Of a DNA stretch of 64,000 nucleotides, positions 50,652 through 59,194 are shown piece by piece; the first letter of the stretch is position 1; each line of letters starts with the position of its first letter. The stretch is from Siphonobacter aquaeclarae (GTDB taxonomy: Bacteria; Bacteroidota; Bacteroidia; Cytophagales; Spirosomataceae), in NCBI RefSeq assembly GCF_900103285.1, contig NZ_FNGS01000002.1, positions 124,001 through 188,000 of the forward strand, written 5' to 3'. Below the pieces are notes generated by a model. The model had not been told where the DNA came from. It saw only the letters and a program-made list of their open reading frames with translations, and did not search any database. The position numbers were made by a program, and so were the translations under genes.

Positions 50652-50737
50652 TTGTCTGATTTCCAAAGAGATCCTGTCCCAAAACCGGACAGGCTTCCGG
50701 CTGCCGGGCCGGAGCTTTGCGGAAACATTTTCCAGAC

Positions 50738-53092
50738 ATGCGCGTGCTTTTCTTTTTCCTTCTGGCGATGACAGAAGTTTCCGGACAGACCCTTTCCGGC
50801 CGTGTGACACAGGCGTCCGGGACGCCCCTTCCCTTTGCCCACCTGCGGCTGTGGCGGGCGGATTCCAGCCTGGCGGCAGGTGTGGTGGCGGATACCGGCG
50901 GCTATTTTGTTCTGCGCCCCTCGGTCTCTTCCGCCTATCGGCTCACGGCTGATGCCGTCGGGTATGCATCGAGTCATACCAACTTTTTCCGGTTGTTGCG
51001 TGATACAACAGTTCATTTTCTCCTGACGCCGCAAGCGGCTGATCTCGGTGAAGTCACGGTCAAGGCCTCCCGACCGGCATACGAGCAGCAGATGGATAAG
51101 CTGGTCGTTCACGTCGCCTCCCTCCTGACAGCGTCCGGCGGTAATGCGCTGGATGTGCTGGAGCGGGCGCCCGGAGTTACTGTGAACCGGCAGCAGCAAG
51201 CCGTGTCGTTAGCCGGCCGGCCCGGTACCACCATTCTCATCGACGGCAAGCGGTATCCGGCCGAAACCGTCATGGCACTCCTGAGCGGCCTCCCCGCCGG
51301 GCAGATTGAGAAGATCGAACTCATGACGGCTCCGTCGGCCCGGTATGACGCGGAAGGCGGCGGCGGGATTATCCAGCTTATTCTCCGGAAAAATGCCCTG
51401 AACGGGTTCAACGGCTCCTGGCAGGCATCCGCAGGCACAGGCCGGTTTGAGAAACTGAACGGCTACCTCCGGCTGGCCTGGAGGCGGGGAAAATGGTCAC
51501 TCCAAACGGATTTTTCCCTGACGCAGGATCGCGAATGGCAGCGTCTGGAGCTATATAGCCGGGCTGTCCGGGATACCCTGATGGTGACGAACCATACCCG
51601 GAAGGAGTCGTTCAATGTGCGTCCGTTTCAGCAGATGCGGCTATCGGCCGACTATGCCGCCGATAGCCGAACTACCGTCGGCGTAACGCTCAGCGGGTTT
51701 CACAACGGCTTCCGGAGTACCTCACCGGCACGCCAGGAAACGACTCAAAACGGCCGGCCGGCGGAGCCGGTGACGCTCCGCGACGCCGAGCGCAACCAAT
51801 GGCTATATGGCATGGCGAGCGGATATATCACGCGGCGGCTCATGTCGCGGGCTACCTGGTCTGCCGATGTCGACTATGCGCGGTACGCCAACCACAACCC
51901 GCACGATTACGTCAGTGAGCAGGGTATCGCGAATCAGGTTTTTCGAACCCGGAAAGAAACGCCTATCCGGTTATGGGTCGTCAAAAGCGACTATACGGTG
52001 AACCTGCCTGACGGCAGCCGCTTCGACACCGGAATAAAAGGTACCTGGACCGGGCTCACCAACGACGTACGGGTGGAAACCCTCTCCGACCCCGGCTGGC
52101 AGATTGATACGTCCATGACCCGCTACTATTCCCTCCGGGAACGTATTCTGGCGGGGTATGCGACATTTCTCCGGCCGGTCAGTGCTGCTATCCGGCTGCA
52201 ACTGGGTATCCGGTATGAGCATACTGATTTTGTTATTCCTGAAGCGGGGATCGACAGGCGGTATGGGAACTGGTTTCCGGGCGTTCATATTTCGCACGAC
52301 TGGTCCCACGACCGCAGCATGCAGCTTTCCTATACCCGCCGGATCCAGCGACCGGGGTATGACCTGCTGGCTCCGTGGGTCATGTTTCTTAATCCCTATA
52401 CATTTATCACGGGAAATACCCGCCTGCTTCCGGGATTCAGTGACGTTTTTCAGGCGACGTACCGCTTCCGGGGAAGTTACCTCCTGACGGCAGGGTACAT
52501 CCGGGATCGTGATGCGCTGGACCGCTTCCGGTTTACGACCGATCCGCTGACCAACCGCAGTTACATTACCCCGCAAAACGTCCGGCTGCGCCATACTTTT
52601 TCGGTGCAGGCCAGTGTACCGGTCCGGATAACCCGGTGGTGGTCGGCGCAGCAGCAGGCTACCGGCAGCTTTGTCCGGCAGGAAACACCGGTAGACGGGC
52701 AGCCAATCCGTCAGCAACAATGGTCGCTTACCTTCTATACCGGCCACGCATTCGTTTTGTCCCGCAGCCTGACGGCAGAAGTCACCGCCAATTACCAGAG
52801 TCCGGTTCTCTCCGGAACCACCCGTATGCGCGGGCAGGGGGCTGTCAACTTCGGCATCAGAAAGAAATGGGCCAATAGTTCCCTTACCGGGTCAGTGTCC
52901 GACCTGTTTCGGACGACGACACTCCGCGCCGATAATGTCGCCATTACCGATGCCAGTCGCTGGGCGCAGTACTACGAGCCGCGCGTTTGCCGCCTGACCT
53001 GGGCACATGCCTTCGGGAAAAGCCTGTTACCGGCGGCGGCCATCCGCCGGAGCAGTTCGGAAGACGAGCGAAACCGTGTCTCTTCTCACTGA
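50738..53092 (+). CDS. TonB-receptor-like outer-membrane protein (OMP_b-brl_3 type)
   Basis: 784 residues from the ATG at 50738 (MRVLFFFLLAMTEVSGQ), a signal peptide. CarboxypepD_reg-like domain (about 19-110: LSGRVTQASGTPLPFAHLRL), plug-like domain (NALDVLERAPGVTVNRQQQ, TTILIDGKRYPAETVMALLSG, in part; APSARYDAEGGGGIIQLIL), then barrel strands. The same architecture as the protein at 24257-26683, so the two are paralogues in one window. It follows the kinase/hybrid regulator by 86 nt and lies just before a fecI-type sigma gene. The ligand and direction of transport are unknown. A signalling role for the kinase is plausible. Confidence 0.88.
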   Translation: MRVLFFFLLAMTEVSGQTLSGRVTQASGTPLPFAHLRLWRADSSLAAGVVADTGGYFVLRPSVSSAYRLTADAVGYASSHTNFFRLLRDTTVHFLLTPQAADLGEVTVKASRPAYEQQMDKLVVHVASLLTASGGNALDVLERAPGVTVNRQQQAVSLAGRPGTTILIDGKRYPAETVMALLSGLPAGQIEKIELMTAPSARYDAEGGGGIIQLILRKNALNGFNGSWQASAGTGRFEKLNGYLRLAWRRGKWSLQTDFSLTQDREWQRLELYSRAVRDTLMVTNHTRKESFNVRPFQQMRLSADYAADSRTTVGVTLSGFHNGFRSTSPARQETTQNGRPAEPVTLRDAERNQWLYGMASGYITRRLMSRATWSADVDYARYANHNPHDYVSEQGIANQVFRTRKETPIRLWVVKSDYTVNLPDGSRFDTGIKGTWTGLTNDVRVETLSDPGWQIDTSMTRYYSLRERILAGYATFLRPVSAAIRLQLGIRYEHTDFVIPEAGIDRRYGNWFPGVHISHDWSHDRSMQLSYTRRIQRPGYDLLAPWVMFLNPYTFITGNTRLLPGFSDVFQATYRFRGSYLLTAGYIRDRDALDRFRFTTDPLTNRSYITPQNVRLRHTFSVQASVPVRITRWWSAQQQATGSFVRQETPVDGQPIRQQQWSLTFYTGHAFVLSRSLTAEVTANYQSPVLSGTTRMRGQGAVNFGIRKKWANSSLTGSVSDLFRTTTLRADNVAITDASRWAQYYEPRVCRLTWAHAFGKSLLPAAAIRRSSSEDERNRVSSH

Positions 53093-53208
53093 GACAGGTA
53101 TTCTCTTTCTGAAAAAAAAAAGCTACCCGCTGAAAACAGAAAAATTATTTGGAATGATACTAAATAAGAACTTCATTTGTCCCGACTGATTCGCGTCCGG
53201 TCGGCCTT

Positions 53209-53724
53209 ATGCACAGCGATCACCCCTTTCTTCTCACAGAGGAGTCGTTTCGGCTCCTGTATCTCTCCCTCGCAAAGCGGCTCTACCGGCTTTGCCACTA
53301 TTACCTGCGTGATGAGGAAGAAGCCCGGGAGATTGTCCAGGAAGTATTCCGCTCGTTTTGGGAACGTCGGGCGGATCTTCGCCTGTCGGGCCCACCGGAA
53401 GCCTACCTCATCCAATCGACCAAAAACCTCATCAACAGACACTTCCGGGATAAATCAACACACCAGGCACACCTGAACGAAGCGGCAGCGCTCCGGCCTG
53501 TTTCTGAAGAAACCACCGAACAGATGGTGCTGTTTTCCCAGCTTTCAGCCCGCATTGCAGAGCTGGTCGGCGCACTGCCCGGCCTGACGGCGCATGTTTT
53601 CCGCCTGAGCCGCGAGCAGGGACTTGGAAACCGGGAAATTGCCGTCCGCCTGGATATCTCCGAAAAAGCCGTGGAGTATCACCTTACCAAATCCCTTGCA
53701 CACCTGCGGCGCAATCTCGAATAA
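53209..53724 (+). CDS. FecI-like ECF sigma factor
   Basis: 171 residues. Region 2: FRLLYLSLAKRLYRLCHYYL, DEEEAREIVQEVFRSFWERR, YLIQSTKNLINRHFRDKS. Region 4: GALPGLTAHVFRLSREQGL, GNREIAVRLDISEKAVEYHL and TKSLAHLRRNL, which match Bacteroidota FecI-type sigmas. It is activated by the next gene, a FecR-like anti-sigma, when the outer-membrane receptor binds its ligand. TTCATTTG (53172-53179) upstream is one base from the -7 motif. The tail LRRNLE ends 69 nt before the fecR ATG used here. Confidence 0.94.
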   Translation: MHSDHPFLLTEESFRLLYLSLAKRLYRLCHYYLRDEEEAREIVQEVFRSFWERRADLRLSGPPEAYLIQSTKNLINRHFRDKSTHQAHLNEAAALRPVSEETTEQMVLFSQLSARIAELVGALPGLTAHVFRLSREQGLGNREIAVRLDISEKAVEYHLTKSLAHLRRNLE

Positions 53725-53793
53725 TTAGTTCGGAACCGGTTTAGGGATCTGACGATGTTGTGGAACTCTGTTTCTGCCAATCATCCCACCGCT

Positions 53794-54720
53794 ATGTCAC
53801 CGGAATTGCTGGAAAAATATCATCAGGGAACCTGTTCGGAAGCCGAGAAACGGGTTGTTGAACAGTGGCTGTCGTCGGATGGCCTGCCTGACGACCTGCC
53901 GGTATGCCCGGAAGAAGAAGACGTCGTTTCCGCGGTCTGGTCGGCGATTGAACCTCCGGCGCGGCCCCGGTTCCGACGCTGGATGATCGGGCTGGCGGCA
54001 GCCATCGCCGTCGCCGTCGGCCTGTATGTTTTTCAGACAAAATCGCCGGAGCAGGTCCGGGAAACAACGGTCGCTGCGGCCCCCTCGCAAACCCTGGCCT
54101 TTGTCACCCGGCCAGGTGAACGCAGGCAGTTGACGCTACCCGACAGCTCGGTGGTGACGCTCAACGCAGGCAGCCGCCTGACCTACACCGGAGCCGATAC
54201 CCTCCGCTCGCTGACACTGGAAGGGGAAGCATTCTTCGAAGTATACCGGGATACCCTGCGGCCTTTTGAGATTGCGGCGGCACAAACGCATATCCGGGTA
54301 CTGGGAACGGCCTTCAACGTTCGGGCTTATCCGGGCGACAGGGAAACGTCTCTGGTCGTTGCCCACGGGAAAGTACATTTCTCCGCAATCGGAAAGCACC
54401 CCTCCGAAGTTGTACTGACTGCCCAGCAAAAGGGCATCAGCCGGCCCGGAAAGGCTATTGAGCGGCGCCGGGTATGGGGGGACGCCGCCTGGTCCTGGAA
54501 AGAACATACACTTGTTTTTGATAACCAGCCGCTTCGGGAAATCGCTGTAACGATGGAACGCTGGTATGGCATTCGCGTGGTCATTGCGTCCGATGACCTG
54601 GGAGAGCGCCGCTGCTCGGGTACGTTCGCCAATCCTTCGGTTGACGAGCTGATGCAGGGACTATCCTATGCTCTCAACCTTCACTACCGGAAGCAGGGTA
54701 ACACCATAACTATTTATTAA
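53794..54720 (+). CDS. FecR-like anti-sigma factor
   Basis: 308 residues from the ATG at 53794 (MSPELLEKYHQGTCSEAEKR); an ATG 39 nt upstream is less likely. A cytoplasmic head (about 1-60) with VVEQWLSSDGLPDDLP precedes one membrane helix (about 70-90, WMIGLAAAIAVAVGLYVF). The periplasmic FecR domain has FVTRPGERRQLTLPDSSVVTLNAGSRLTY (in parts), VLGTAFNVRAYPGDRETSLVV (in part), and the C-terminal YGIRVVIASDDLGERRCSGTF with a DUF4974-like end. It holds the FecI-like sigma until the STN domain of the next gene's receptor signals. The periplasmic part fits this three-gene regulatory set. Confidence 0.93.
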   Translation: MSPELLEKYHQGTCSEAEKRVVEQWLSSDGLPDDLPVCPEEEDVVSAVWSAIEPPARPRFRRWMIGLAAAIAVAVGLYVFQTKSPEQVRETTVAAAPSQTLAFVTRPGERRQLTLPDSSVVTLNAGSRLTYTGADTLRSLTLEGEAFFEVYRDTLRPFEIAAAQTHIRVLGTAFNVRAYPGDRETSLVVAHGKVHFSAIGKHPSEVVLTAQQKGISRPGKAIERRRVWGDAAWSWKEHTLVFDNQPLREIAVTMERWYGIRVVIASDDLGERRCSGTFANPSVDELMQGLSYALNLHYRKQGNTITIY

Positions 54721-54740
54721 CCAGACAACCCCGTAAAAAA

Positions 54741-54797
54741 ATCCACGGCCGGCAGCCGTGGATCTGTTCCGGAAGCTGTTACCAGCAGCCTTCCGGA
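54741..54797 (+). promoter_or_regulatory. Two successive hairpins between fecR-like and receptor genes
   Basis: Hairpin 1: ATCCACGGC (54741-54749), loop CGGCA, GCCGTGGAT (54755-54763), perfect. Hairpin 2: TCCGGAA with GCTG (54768-54778) against CAGC and TTCCGGA (54786-54797) with one unpaired C. No T tract follows, so an RNA-processing or partial-terminator role is more likely than full termination. Confidence 0.55.
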
Positions 54798-54841
54798 GCG
54801 TGAACAGTCAATCGTGTACAACTAACCGTTTTTTCAAAAGT

Positions 54842-57550
54842 ATGCATTCTTCTTTACATTCCCGGAACCGGTCGGTCCCGGCGGGGACGTCATGGCTCGA
54901 GCTGTGCGACACTTTTTCCCTGCTCCGTATTCTTTGTCTGGCTGGTCTGATCCTGCTGGCAGGCGCCCGGCCGGTCCGGGCGCAAGGCTCCGTTCTTGAT
55001 CGCCGTATCTCGCTGGAAGTTAATCAGGTAACCGTCTCGGAAGTACTCCATTCCTTTGAAATCCAGGCCGGCGTAACCTTTGTTTTCAGCAATTCCCTGC
55101 TGGATACCCAGCGGAAAGTAACCCTGCGGTACGACAAGAAAACGCTTTCCGAAGCCTTGAAAGACCTGTTGGGAGACGTGGCCCGCGGCGTTCAGGTACA
55201 GGGCAACCGGATCTTCATCAAGCCCGTCAAAGGCGAAAGCCGGGGTACGGTGACGGGTTCCGTGCGTACATCCGACGGCCACCCGGCCCCGTTCGTCGAC
55301 GTGAGCGTCCGCGGAACCGGTCGGGGAACGCTGACCGACGAAAACGGAAACTATCAAATAAAAAATGTTCCGGCGGGTATCCGGCAGCTGATTATTCAAC
55401 TGGTCGGCTACACTCCGCTGGAACAGACCGTAGAAATACCTGAAAATCAAACCGTTTCACTCGATCCTATTTCATTGCGGGAGGACTCCCGGACGTTACA
55501 GGAGGTTGTCGTGACAGCGAATAACCAGTCTTTCACGCGGGCAGAGAGCGAATTTGTCGCCAAAATGCCCCTGAAAAATCTCGAAAACCCGCAGGTATAT
55601 ACATCGGTTACCGGTGAGCTGCTCCGCGAACAACTGGTAGTCACCTATTCCGACGCTCTCCGGAACGTACCGGGCGTCGTGATGCAACTCGAAAACAACA
55701 GCGCCGGCGGCTCCGTCACTTCCCGCGGGTTTCCGACGCAGTCGTTTCTCCGGAACGGCGTACCCGGCAGCATCGGCTCTGGCACCATAGATCCCGCAAA
55801 TATCGAGACCATCGAGGCCATCAAGGGCCCCTCGGGATCCCTGTATGGCAGCAGCCTGGTATCCTTCGGCGGGTTGTTTAACCGGGTTACGAAAAAGCCG
55901 TTTGCTTCTTCCCGGTCTGAAATCACCTATACCGCCGGCGGGTTCGGGTTGAGCCGCTTGTCGGCCGACATCAACACTCCCCTGAATCCCGAAAAAACCC
56001 TCCTGCTGCGCGTCAACGCGGCCCGGCACCATGAACGCAGCTTCCAGGATGCCGGGTTCAAGACATACTCCTTCGTCTCCCCGGTACTTGTTTATAAACT
56101 GAGCGACCGGACCACGGCGAGTCTCGAAGCCGAATACCGCAGCGAAAAGTCCAACAGTTTTTACCGGCTCTTTGCGGACGGCGCACTTACCACCGGTGCA
56201 CGGAGTCCCAAAGACCTCAAACTCGATTTCAACCGGCGGTTTTATGGAGACGATATCGTAGCCAACAGCGGCAATGCCAACGTGTACCTGCAACTGGATC
56301 ACCGGTTTTCGGACAGGTGGCAATCCCGCACCAATGTTACTTATCTCTCCGGCACCCTCAACGGTATGAGCGGATACATGAGTATGAAAGCCGGCAACGA
56401 CTCCCTGATCCGGTACCTGGGGTACACGGAATACCAGAACATTGCGGCTACTGATCTGCAGCAGAATTTTACGGGAGATTTCCGGATCGGATCGCTGCGT
56501 AGCCGCCTCCTGGCAGGCCTTGAATACTACACTTCCACGACAAAAAGCTCAGCAGCCCCGACCATACCCTTCGACATCATCAGTGCTTCAACCCCCGGCC
56601 GGGCGTACACTGCTCTCAATCGCCTCGCAGCGCTGGACCGGTTCAGTACCCTCACATTTACCAAAGGTTCCGCCCGGCAGAATACCTACAGTGCCTATGT
56701 CCAGGAAGTACTGAACGTCACGCCCCAACTGGCGCTGCTTGCCAGCCTCCGCCTCGACTACTTCGACAACCTGGGCACACAGAACCTGACCCTCGGGACG
56801 ACCGCGGGTAAGTATACGCAGACGGCCTTTTCACCCAAACTCGGCTTTACCTACCAGGTTATTCCGGAACAGGTTTCGGTTTTCGGTAACTACCTGAACG
56901 GTTTTCAGAACATCGCTCCCCTGACGCAACCCGACGGTACGATTTCCACCTTCAAGCCCAGCCAGGCTAATCAGTGGGAAGCGGGCGTAAAATTCGACGC
57001 GTTCCAAAGCCGGTTATCAGGTAGCCTGAGCTATTATGCTATTCAGGTGACAGACGTGACGCGAGCGGACTACCCCGATCGGCCGGCCTTTACCGTTCAG
57101 GACGGCAACCAGTACAGCCGGGGCATTGAGGCGCAGGTAGTTGCCCAGCCGGTACCGGGGCTCTCCCTCATCGCCGGGTATGCTTACAACAACAGTAAGT
57201 ATCAGAAAATCAACGCAACACTCGACGGCCTTCGCCCTTCAAACGCCGGTCCGGAGCATACTGTAAACTTCTGGCTCAGCTACGGTATCCGGAAAGGGAT
57301 CTGGCGGGGCTTTGGTATTGGTTTCGGTGGAAATTATGCCGGTGAGAATGCCGTCATTCTTTCCACGGCAAGCCGCTATACGCTGCCGTCTTACTTCGTC
57401 CTCGGGGCAGGTGCTTCTTACGATCATACCCGCTTCCGGCTGAATCTGAAGGCCGATAACCTGACCGACCAGCGGTACTGGGTTGGCTGGAGTACCACCA
57501 TTCCGCAGATGCCGGCACGGGTGAGCGCCTCTGTCACACTGAAACTCTGA
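54842..57550 (+). CDS. TonB-dependent receptor with STN signalling domain (FecA-like siderophore type)
   Basis: 902 residues from the ATG at 54842 (MHSSLHSRNRSVPAGTSWLE). Signal peptide around 45-65 (ILLAGARPVRAQ). STN domain (about 65-135: SLEVNQVTVSEVLHSFEIQA, VTLRYDKKTLSEALKDLLGD), CarboxypepD_reg domain (about 145-225), plug (LRNVPGVVMQLENNSAGGSV, GSIGSGTIDPANIETIEAIKG in part, GPSGSLYGSS) and a siderophore-type barrel ending VTLKL. The STN domain contacts the FecR-like protein encoded upstream. Together they form an uptake-and-signalling set, most probably for ferric siderophores, by family resemblance. The long N-terminal leader before the STN is unusual. Confidence 0.95.
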   Translation: MHSSLHSRNRSVPAGTSWLELCDTFSLLRILCLAGLILLAGARPVRAQGSVLDRRISLEVNQVTVSEVLHSFEIQAGVTFVFSNSLLDTQRKVTLRYDKKTLSEALKDLLGDVARGVQVQGNRIFIKPVKGESRGTVTGSVRTSDGHPAPFVDVSVRGTGRGTLTDENGNYQIKNVPAGIRQLIIQLVGYTPLEQTVEIPENQTVSLDPISLREDSRTLQEVVVTANNQSFTRAESEFVAKMPLKNLENPQVYTSVTGELLREQLVVTYSDALRNVPGVVMQLENNSAGGSVTSRGFPTQSFLRNGVPGSIGSGTIDPANIETIEAIKGPSGSLYGSSLVSFGGLFNRVTKKPFASSRSEITYTAGGFGLSRLSADINTPLNPEKTLLLRVNAARHHERSFQDAGFKTYSFVSPVLVYKLSDRTTASLEAEYRSEKSNSFYRLFADGALTTGARSPKDLKLDFNRRFYGDDIVANSGNANVYLQLDHRFSDRWQSRTNVTYLSGTLNGMSGYMSMKAGNDSLIRYLGYTEYQNIAATDLQQNFTGDFRIGSLRSRLLAGLEYYTSTTKSSAAPTIPFDIISASTPGRAYTALNRLAALDRFSTLTFTKGSARQNTYSAYVQEVLNVTPQLALLASLRLDYFDNLGTQNLTLGTTAGKYTQTAFSPKLGFTYQVIPEQVSVFGNYLNGFQNIAPLTQPDGTISTFKPSQANQWEAGVKFDAFQSRLSGSLSYYAIQVTDVTRADYPDRPAFTVQDGNQYSRGIEAQVVAQPVPGLSLIAGYAYNNSKYQKINATLDGLRPSNAGPEHTVNFWLSYGIRKGIWRGFGIGFGGNYAGENAVILSTASRYTLPSYFVLGAGASYDHTRFRLNLKADNLTDQRYWVGWSTTIPQMPARVSASVTLKL

Positions 57551-57571
57551 CCGTCCTCCAACCCCTGAATG

Positions 57572-57605
57572 AAGCGGGAGGCATACAGCCTTCCGCTTTT
57601 ATTTT
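57572..57605 (+). terminator. Intrinsic terminator after the FecA-like gene
   Basis: Stem AAGCGGGAGGC (57572-57582), loop ATACA, GCCTTCCGCTT (57588-57598), one G-T wobble, followed by TTATTTT. It lies 21 nt after the receptor stop and ends at the convergent SRPBCC gene. Confidence 0.88.
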
Positions 57606-57607
57606 CC

Positions 57608-58051
57608 TTATAATGAGTCGTTTACATTTTCCTCTGCTACTTCTTTCAGGATTGTGAGCGTCGCCGGCCAGTAAAATTCGAAGTGTTTCCGGATGGATTC
57701 TGTCGGAAAATTCCGAAGAGAAAGTGCGAGCAACGTATGCTCCTTTTCGGGAGTGAGGAGAAACGAAAAAACCGTATGATTTTCAGGGATATCCCGTAGG
57801 CGCGAGACGGAACTGAGATGGGTATATTCCAGGCGGCGGTTTTTCTCGGCAGCCAATACTGTTCCCCGGTTCTCAAACGAAACGTGGTGAAATCCGCGGA
57901 CAATAACAGGTGAGCCAGGAAGCCAGTCGGTTTCTACTTCGAGCCTCATTTCCGGGTCGCCCATCCACCGGATCATTTGCGCAGGCTCGGTCAGCGCCGC
58001 CCAAACCGATTCGGGTCGGGCGTGTATAAGAATGGAGTAGGATGTTTCCAT
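57608..58051 (-). CDS. SRPBCC / AHSA1-type lipid-transfer-fold protein
   Basis: 147 residues from the ATG at 58051 (METSYSILIHARPESVWAAL). The START-like fold is seen from ILIHARPESVWAALTEPAQM (short form), WMGDPEMRLEVETDW, the glycine-poor helix near NENRGTVL-type loop FENRGTVLAAEKNRRLEYTH (in part) and the C-terminal helix YWPATLTILKEVAEEN. AHSA1-type proteins bind hydrophobic ligands or act as co-chaperones; the role is unknown here. The gene follows an HxlR gene on the same strand (125 nt) and may be controlled by it. An upstream in-frame ATG (58111) would add a stretch with no family match. Confidence 0.85.
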   Translation of the reverse strand: METSYSILIHARPESVWAALTEPAQMIRWMGDPEMRLEVETDWLPGSPVIVRGFHHVSFENRGTVLAAEKNRRLEYTHLSSVSRLRDIPENHTVFSFLLTPEKEHTLLALSLRNFPTESIRKHFEFYWPATLTILKEVAEENVNDSL

Positions 58052-58176
58052 GCGGATAGCCGGTGAAAAAACGGCTTCCCGTTCAACACCTTCTCCGGGC
58101 TTTCGTTCCACCCGATGCTCTTTTTAGACGGTGAAATAAAAGACCGCGCTATCGGGCAAACCGTCGCATCTTCAGG

Positions 58177-58536
58177 TTACGCAGCTCCTCCATGGTCCAT
58201 ATTCCTCGCCATGTCCTGCAATCCCCATTGCTGCACAGTCTGAATAACAGGCAGTAAGCTGCTGCCATATTCCGACAACCGGTATTCCACCCTCGGCGGA
58301 ATTTCAGGAAAGACCGTCCGTTCCAGAATTCCGTCTTCTTCCAGCTCCCGGAGCTGATTGATCAGCATTTGTTTGCTGATCTGCGGAATGGCCTTTGTGA
58401 GGAGGCTGAACCGGTTGCATCCCATACTGACTCCATGAATGACGAGTACTTTCCATTTCCCGCCAACTTTATTGAGAAAATGAGTGACGCCGCATCGATG
58501 CGGATTGAAATCTTTGGTTTTTCGCTTTTCTGCCAT
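58177..58536 (-). CDS. HxlR family transcriptional regulator
   Basis: 119 residues. The HxlR winged helix is visible: VGGKWKVLVIHGVSMGCNRF, IPQISKQMLINQLRELEEDGIL and the wing EIPPRVEYRLSEYGSSLLPVI. The conserved N-terminal Cys is Cys15 (NPHRCGVTHFL). Family members such as HypR and YodB respond to thiol-reactive quinones or aldehydes through such a Cys. The gene is divergent from an orphan protein gene (58620), with the dyad at 58575-58596 between them. It is also upstream of the SRPBCC gene on its own strand. Its target and inducer remain to be identified. Confidence 0.9.
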   Translation of the reverse strand: MAEKRKTKDFNPHRCGVTHFLNKVGGKWKVLVIHGVSMGCNRFSLLTKAIPQISKQMLINQLRELEEDGILERTVFPEIPPRVEYRLSEYGSSLLPVIQTVQQWGLQDMARNMDHGGAA

Positions 58537-58574
58537 TAGTCTGTAAAATTGGACATGGTCTCTATCATTAGCCT

Positions 58575-58596
58575 ACTTGTCATTTTCTGACCAAGT
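58575..58596. promoter_or_regulatory. Dyad between the HxlR gene and the divergent orphan gene
   Basis: ACTTG (58575-58579) and CAAGT (58592-58596) with a 12-bp spacer that is itself nearly symmetrical (TCATTTTCTGA). Close to known HxlR sites (TACTT-type half-sites). It lies 23 nt before the ATG at 58620. Confidence 0.5.
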
Positions 58597-58619
58597 TACC
58601 AGTTTAGCAAAAAAAAGCT

Positions 58620-59168
58620 ATGGCAGTAACGCAGCAAACATCCCCGGGTACATGGGAAAGCCTGTCCGTCGAGGTCCGTCCAAGCCTGTCTACAGGAACA
58701 CTGAAGCCCTTTTACCTGACGCGGAAATTCCAGCTTTCCCCGGATAATACCTTTGAACTCACTGTTACAAATTTTGCCGATCCGTTTGGGGAGATTCCGC
58801 TGGTTCGGATAGCCCTCCATGGTCACCTCGAATGGGGGGATGCACACCCCGTCGTTGCGGATGCGTGGCAGGCAGATTTCACAGCTGATACGGCATACGC
58901 CGTTACTCCGCTGACTGACGGATTTACTGACGTCCTCAACCAGCTGGCTACCGGGTTTTCCGGCTGGCAAACAGGCAAGACCCAGTCCATTCTTGGAAAA
59001 GCGTTTGCGCCGTTCGGCCTGACTGAAGGGCAGATTTTCAAGGAATATGATCTGATTTATGTTGATGGCGACCGCATGTACTGGGGAGCCCGCCACCCGG
59101 ACGGGCGCGGCTTCGATACACCCGAAAACCGCCCGTCTAACCTGCAGATTCCGATGAAGCGGATCTAG
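58620..59168 (+). CDS. Orphan protein of unknown function, HxlR-linked
   Basis: 182 residues, no signal peptide. N-terminal WESLSVEVRPSLSTGTLKPF and YLTRKFQLSPDNTFELTVTN, then FADPFGEIPLVRIALHGHLE, LTDGFTDVLNQLATGF, QIFKEYDLIYVDGDRMYWGA. The pattern of alternating beta strands suggests a calycin-like or similar small barrel that may bind a ligand; I do not recognise the family firmly. It is soluble and probably cytoplasmic. The gene is divergent from HxlR, with a dyad between, so it is a strong candidate target of that regulator, perhaps in detoxification or sensing of a reactive molecule. Not seen beside other enzymes. Confidence 0.7.
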   Translation: MAVTQQTSPGTWESLSVEVRPSLSTGTLKPFYLTRKFQLSPDNTFELTVTNFADPFGEIPLVRIALHGHLEWGDAHPVVADAWQADFTADTAYAVTPLTDGFTDVLNQLATGFSGWQTGKTQSILGKAFAPFGLTEGQIFKEYDLIYVDGDRMYWGARHPDGRGFDTPENRPSNLQIPMKRI

Positions 59169-59194
59169 CCGGTATATTCTCCTTCGGCAGGTCG

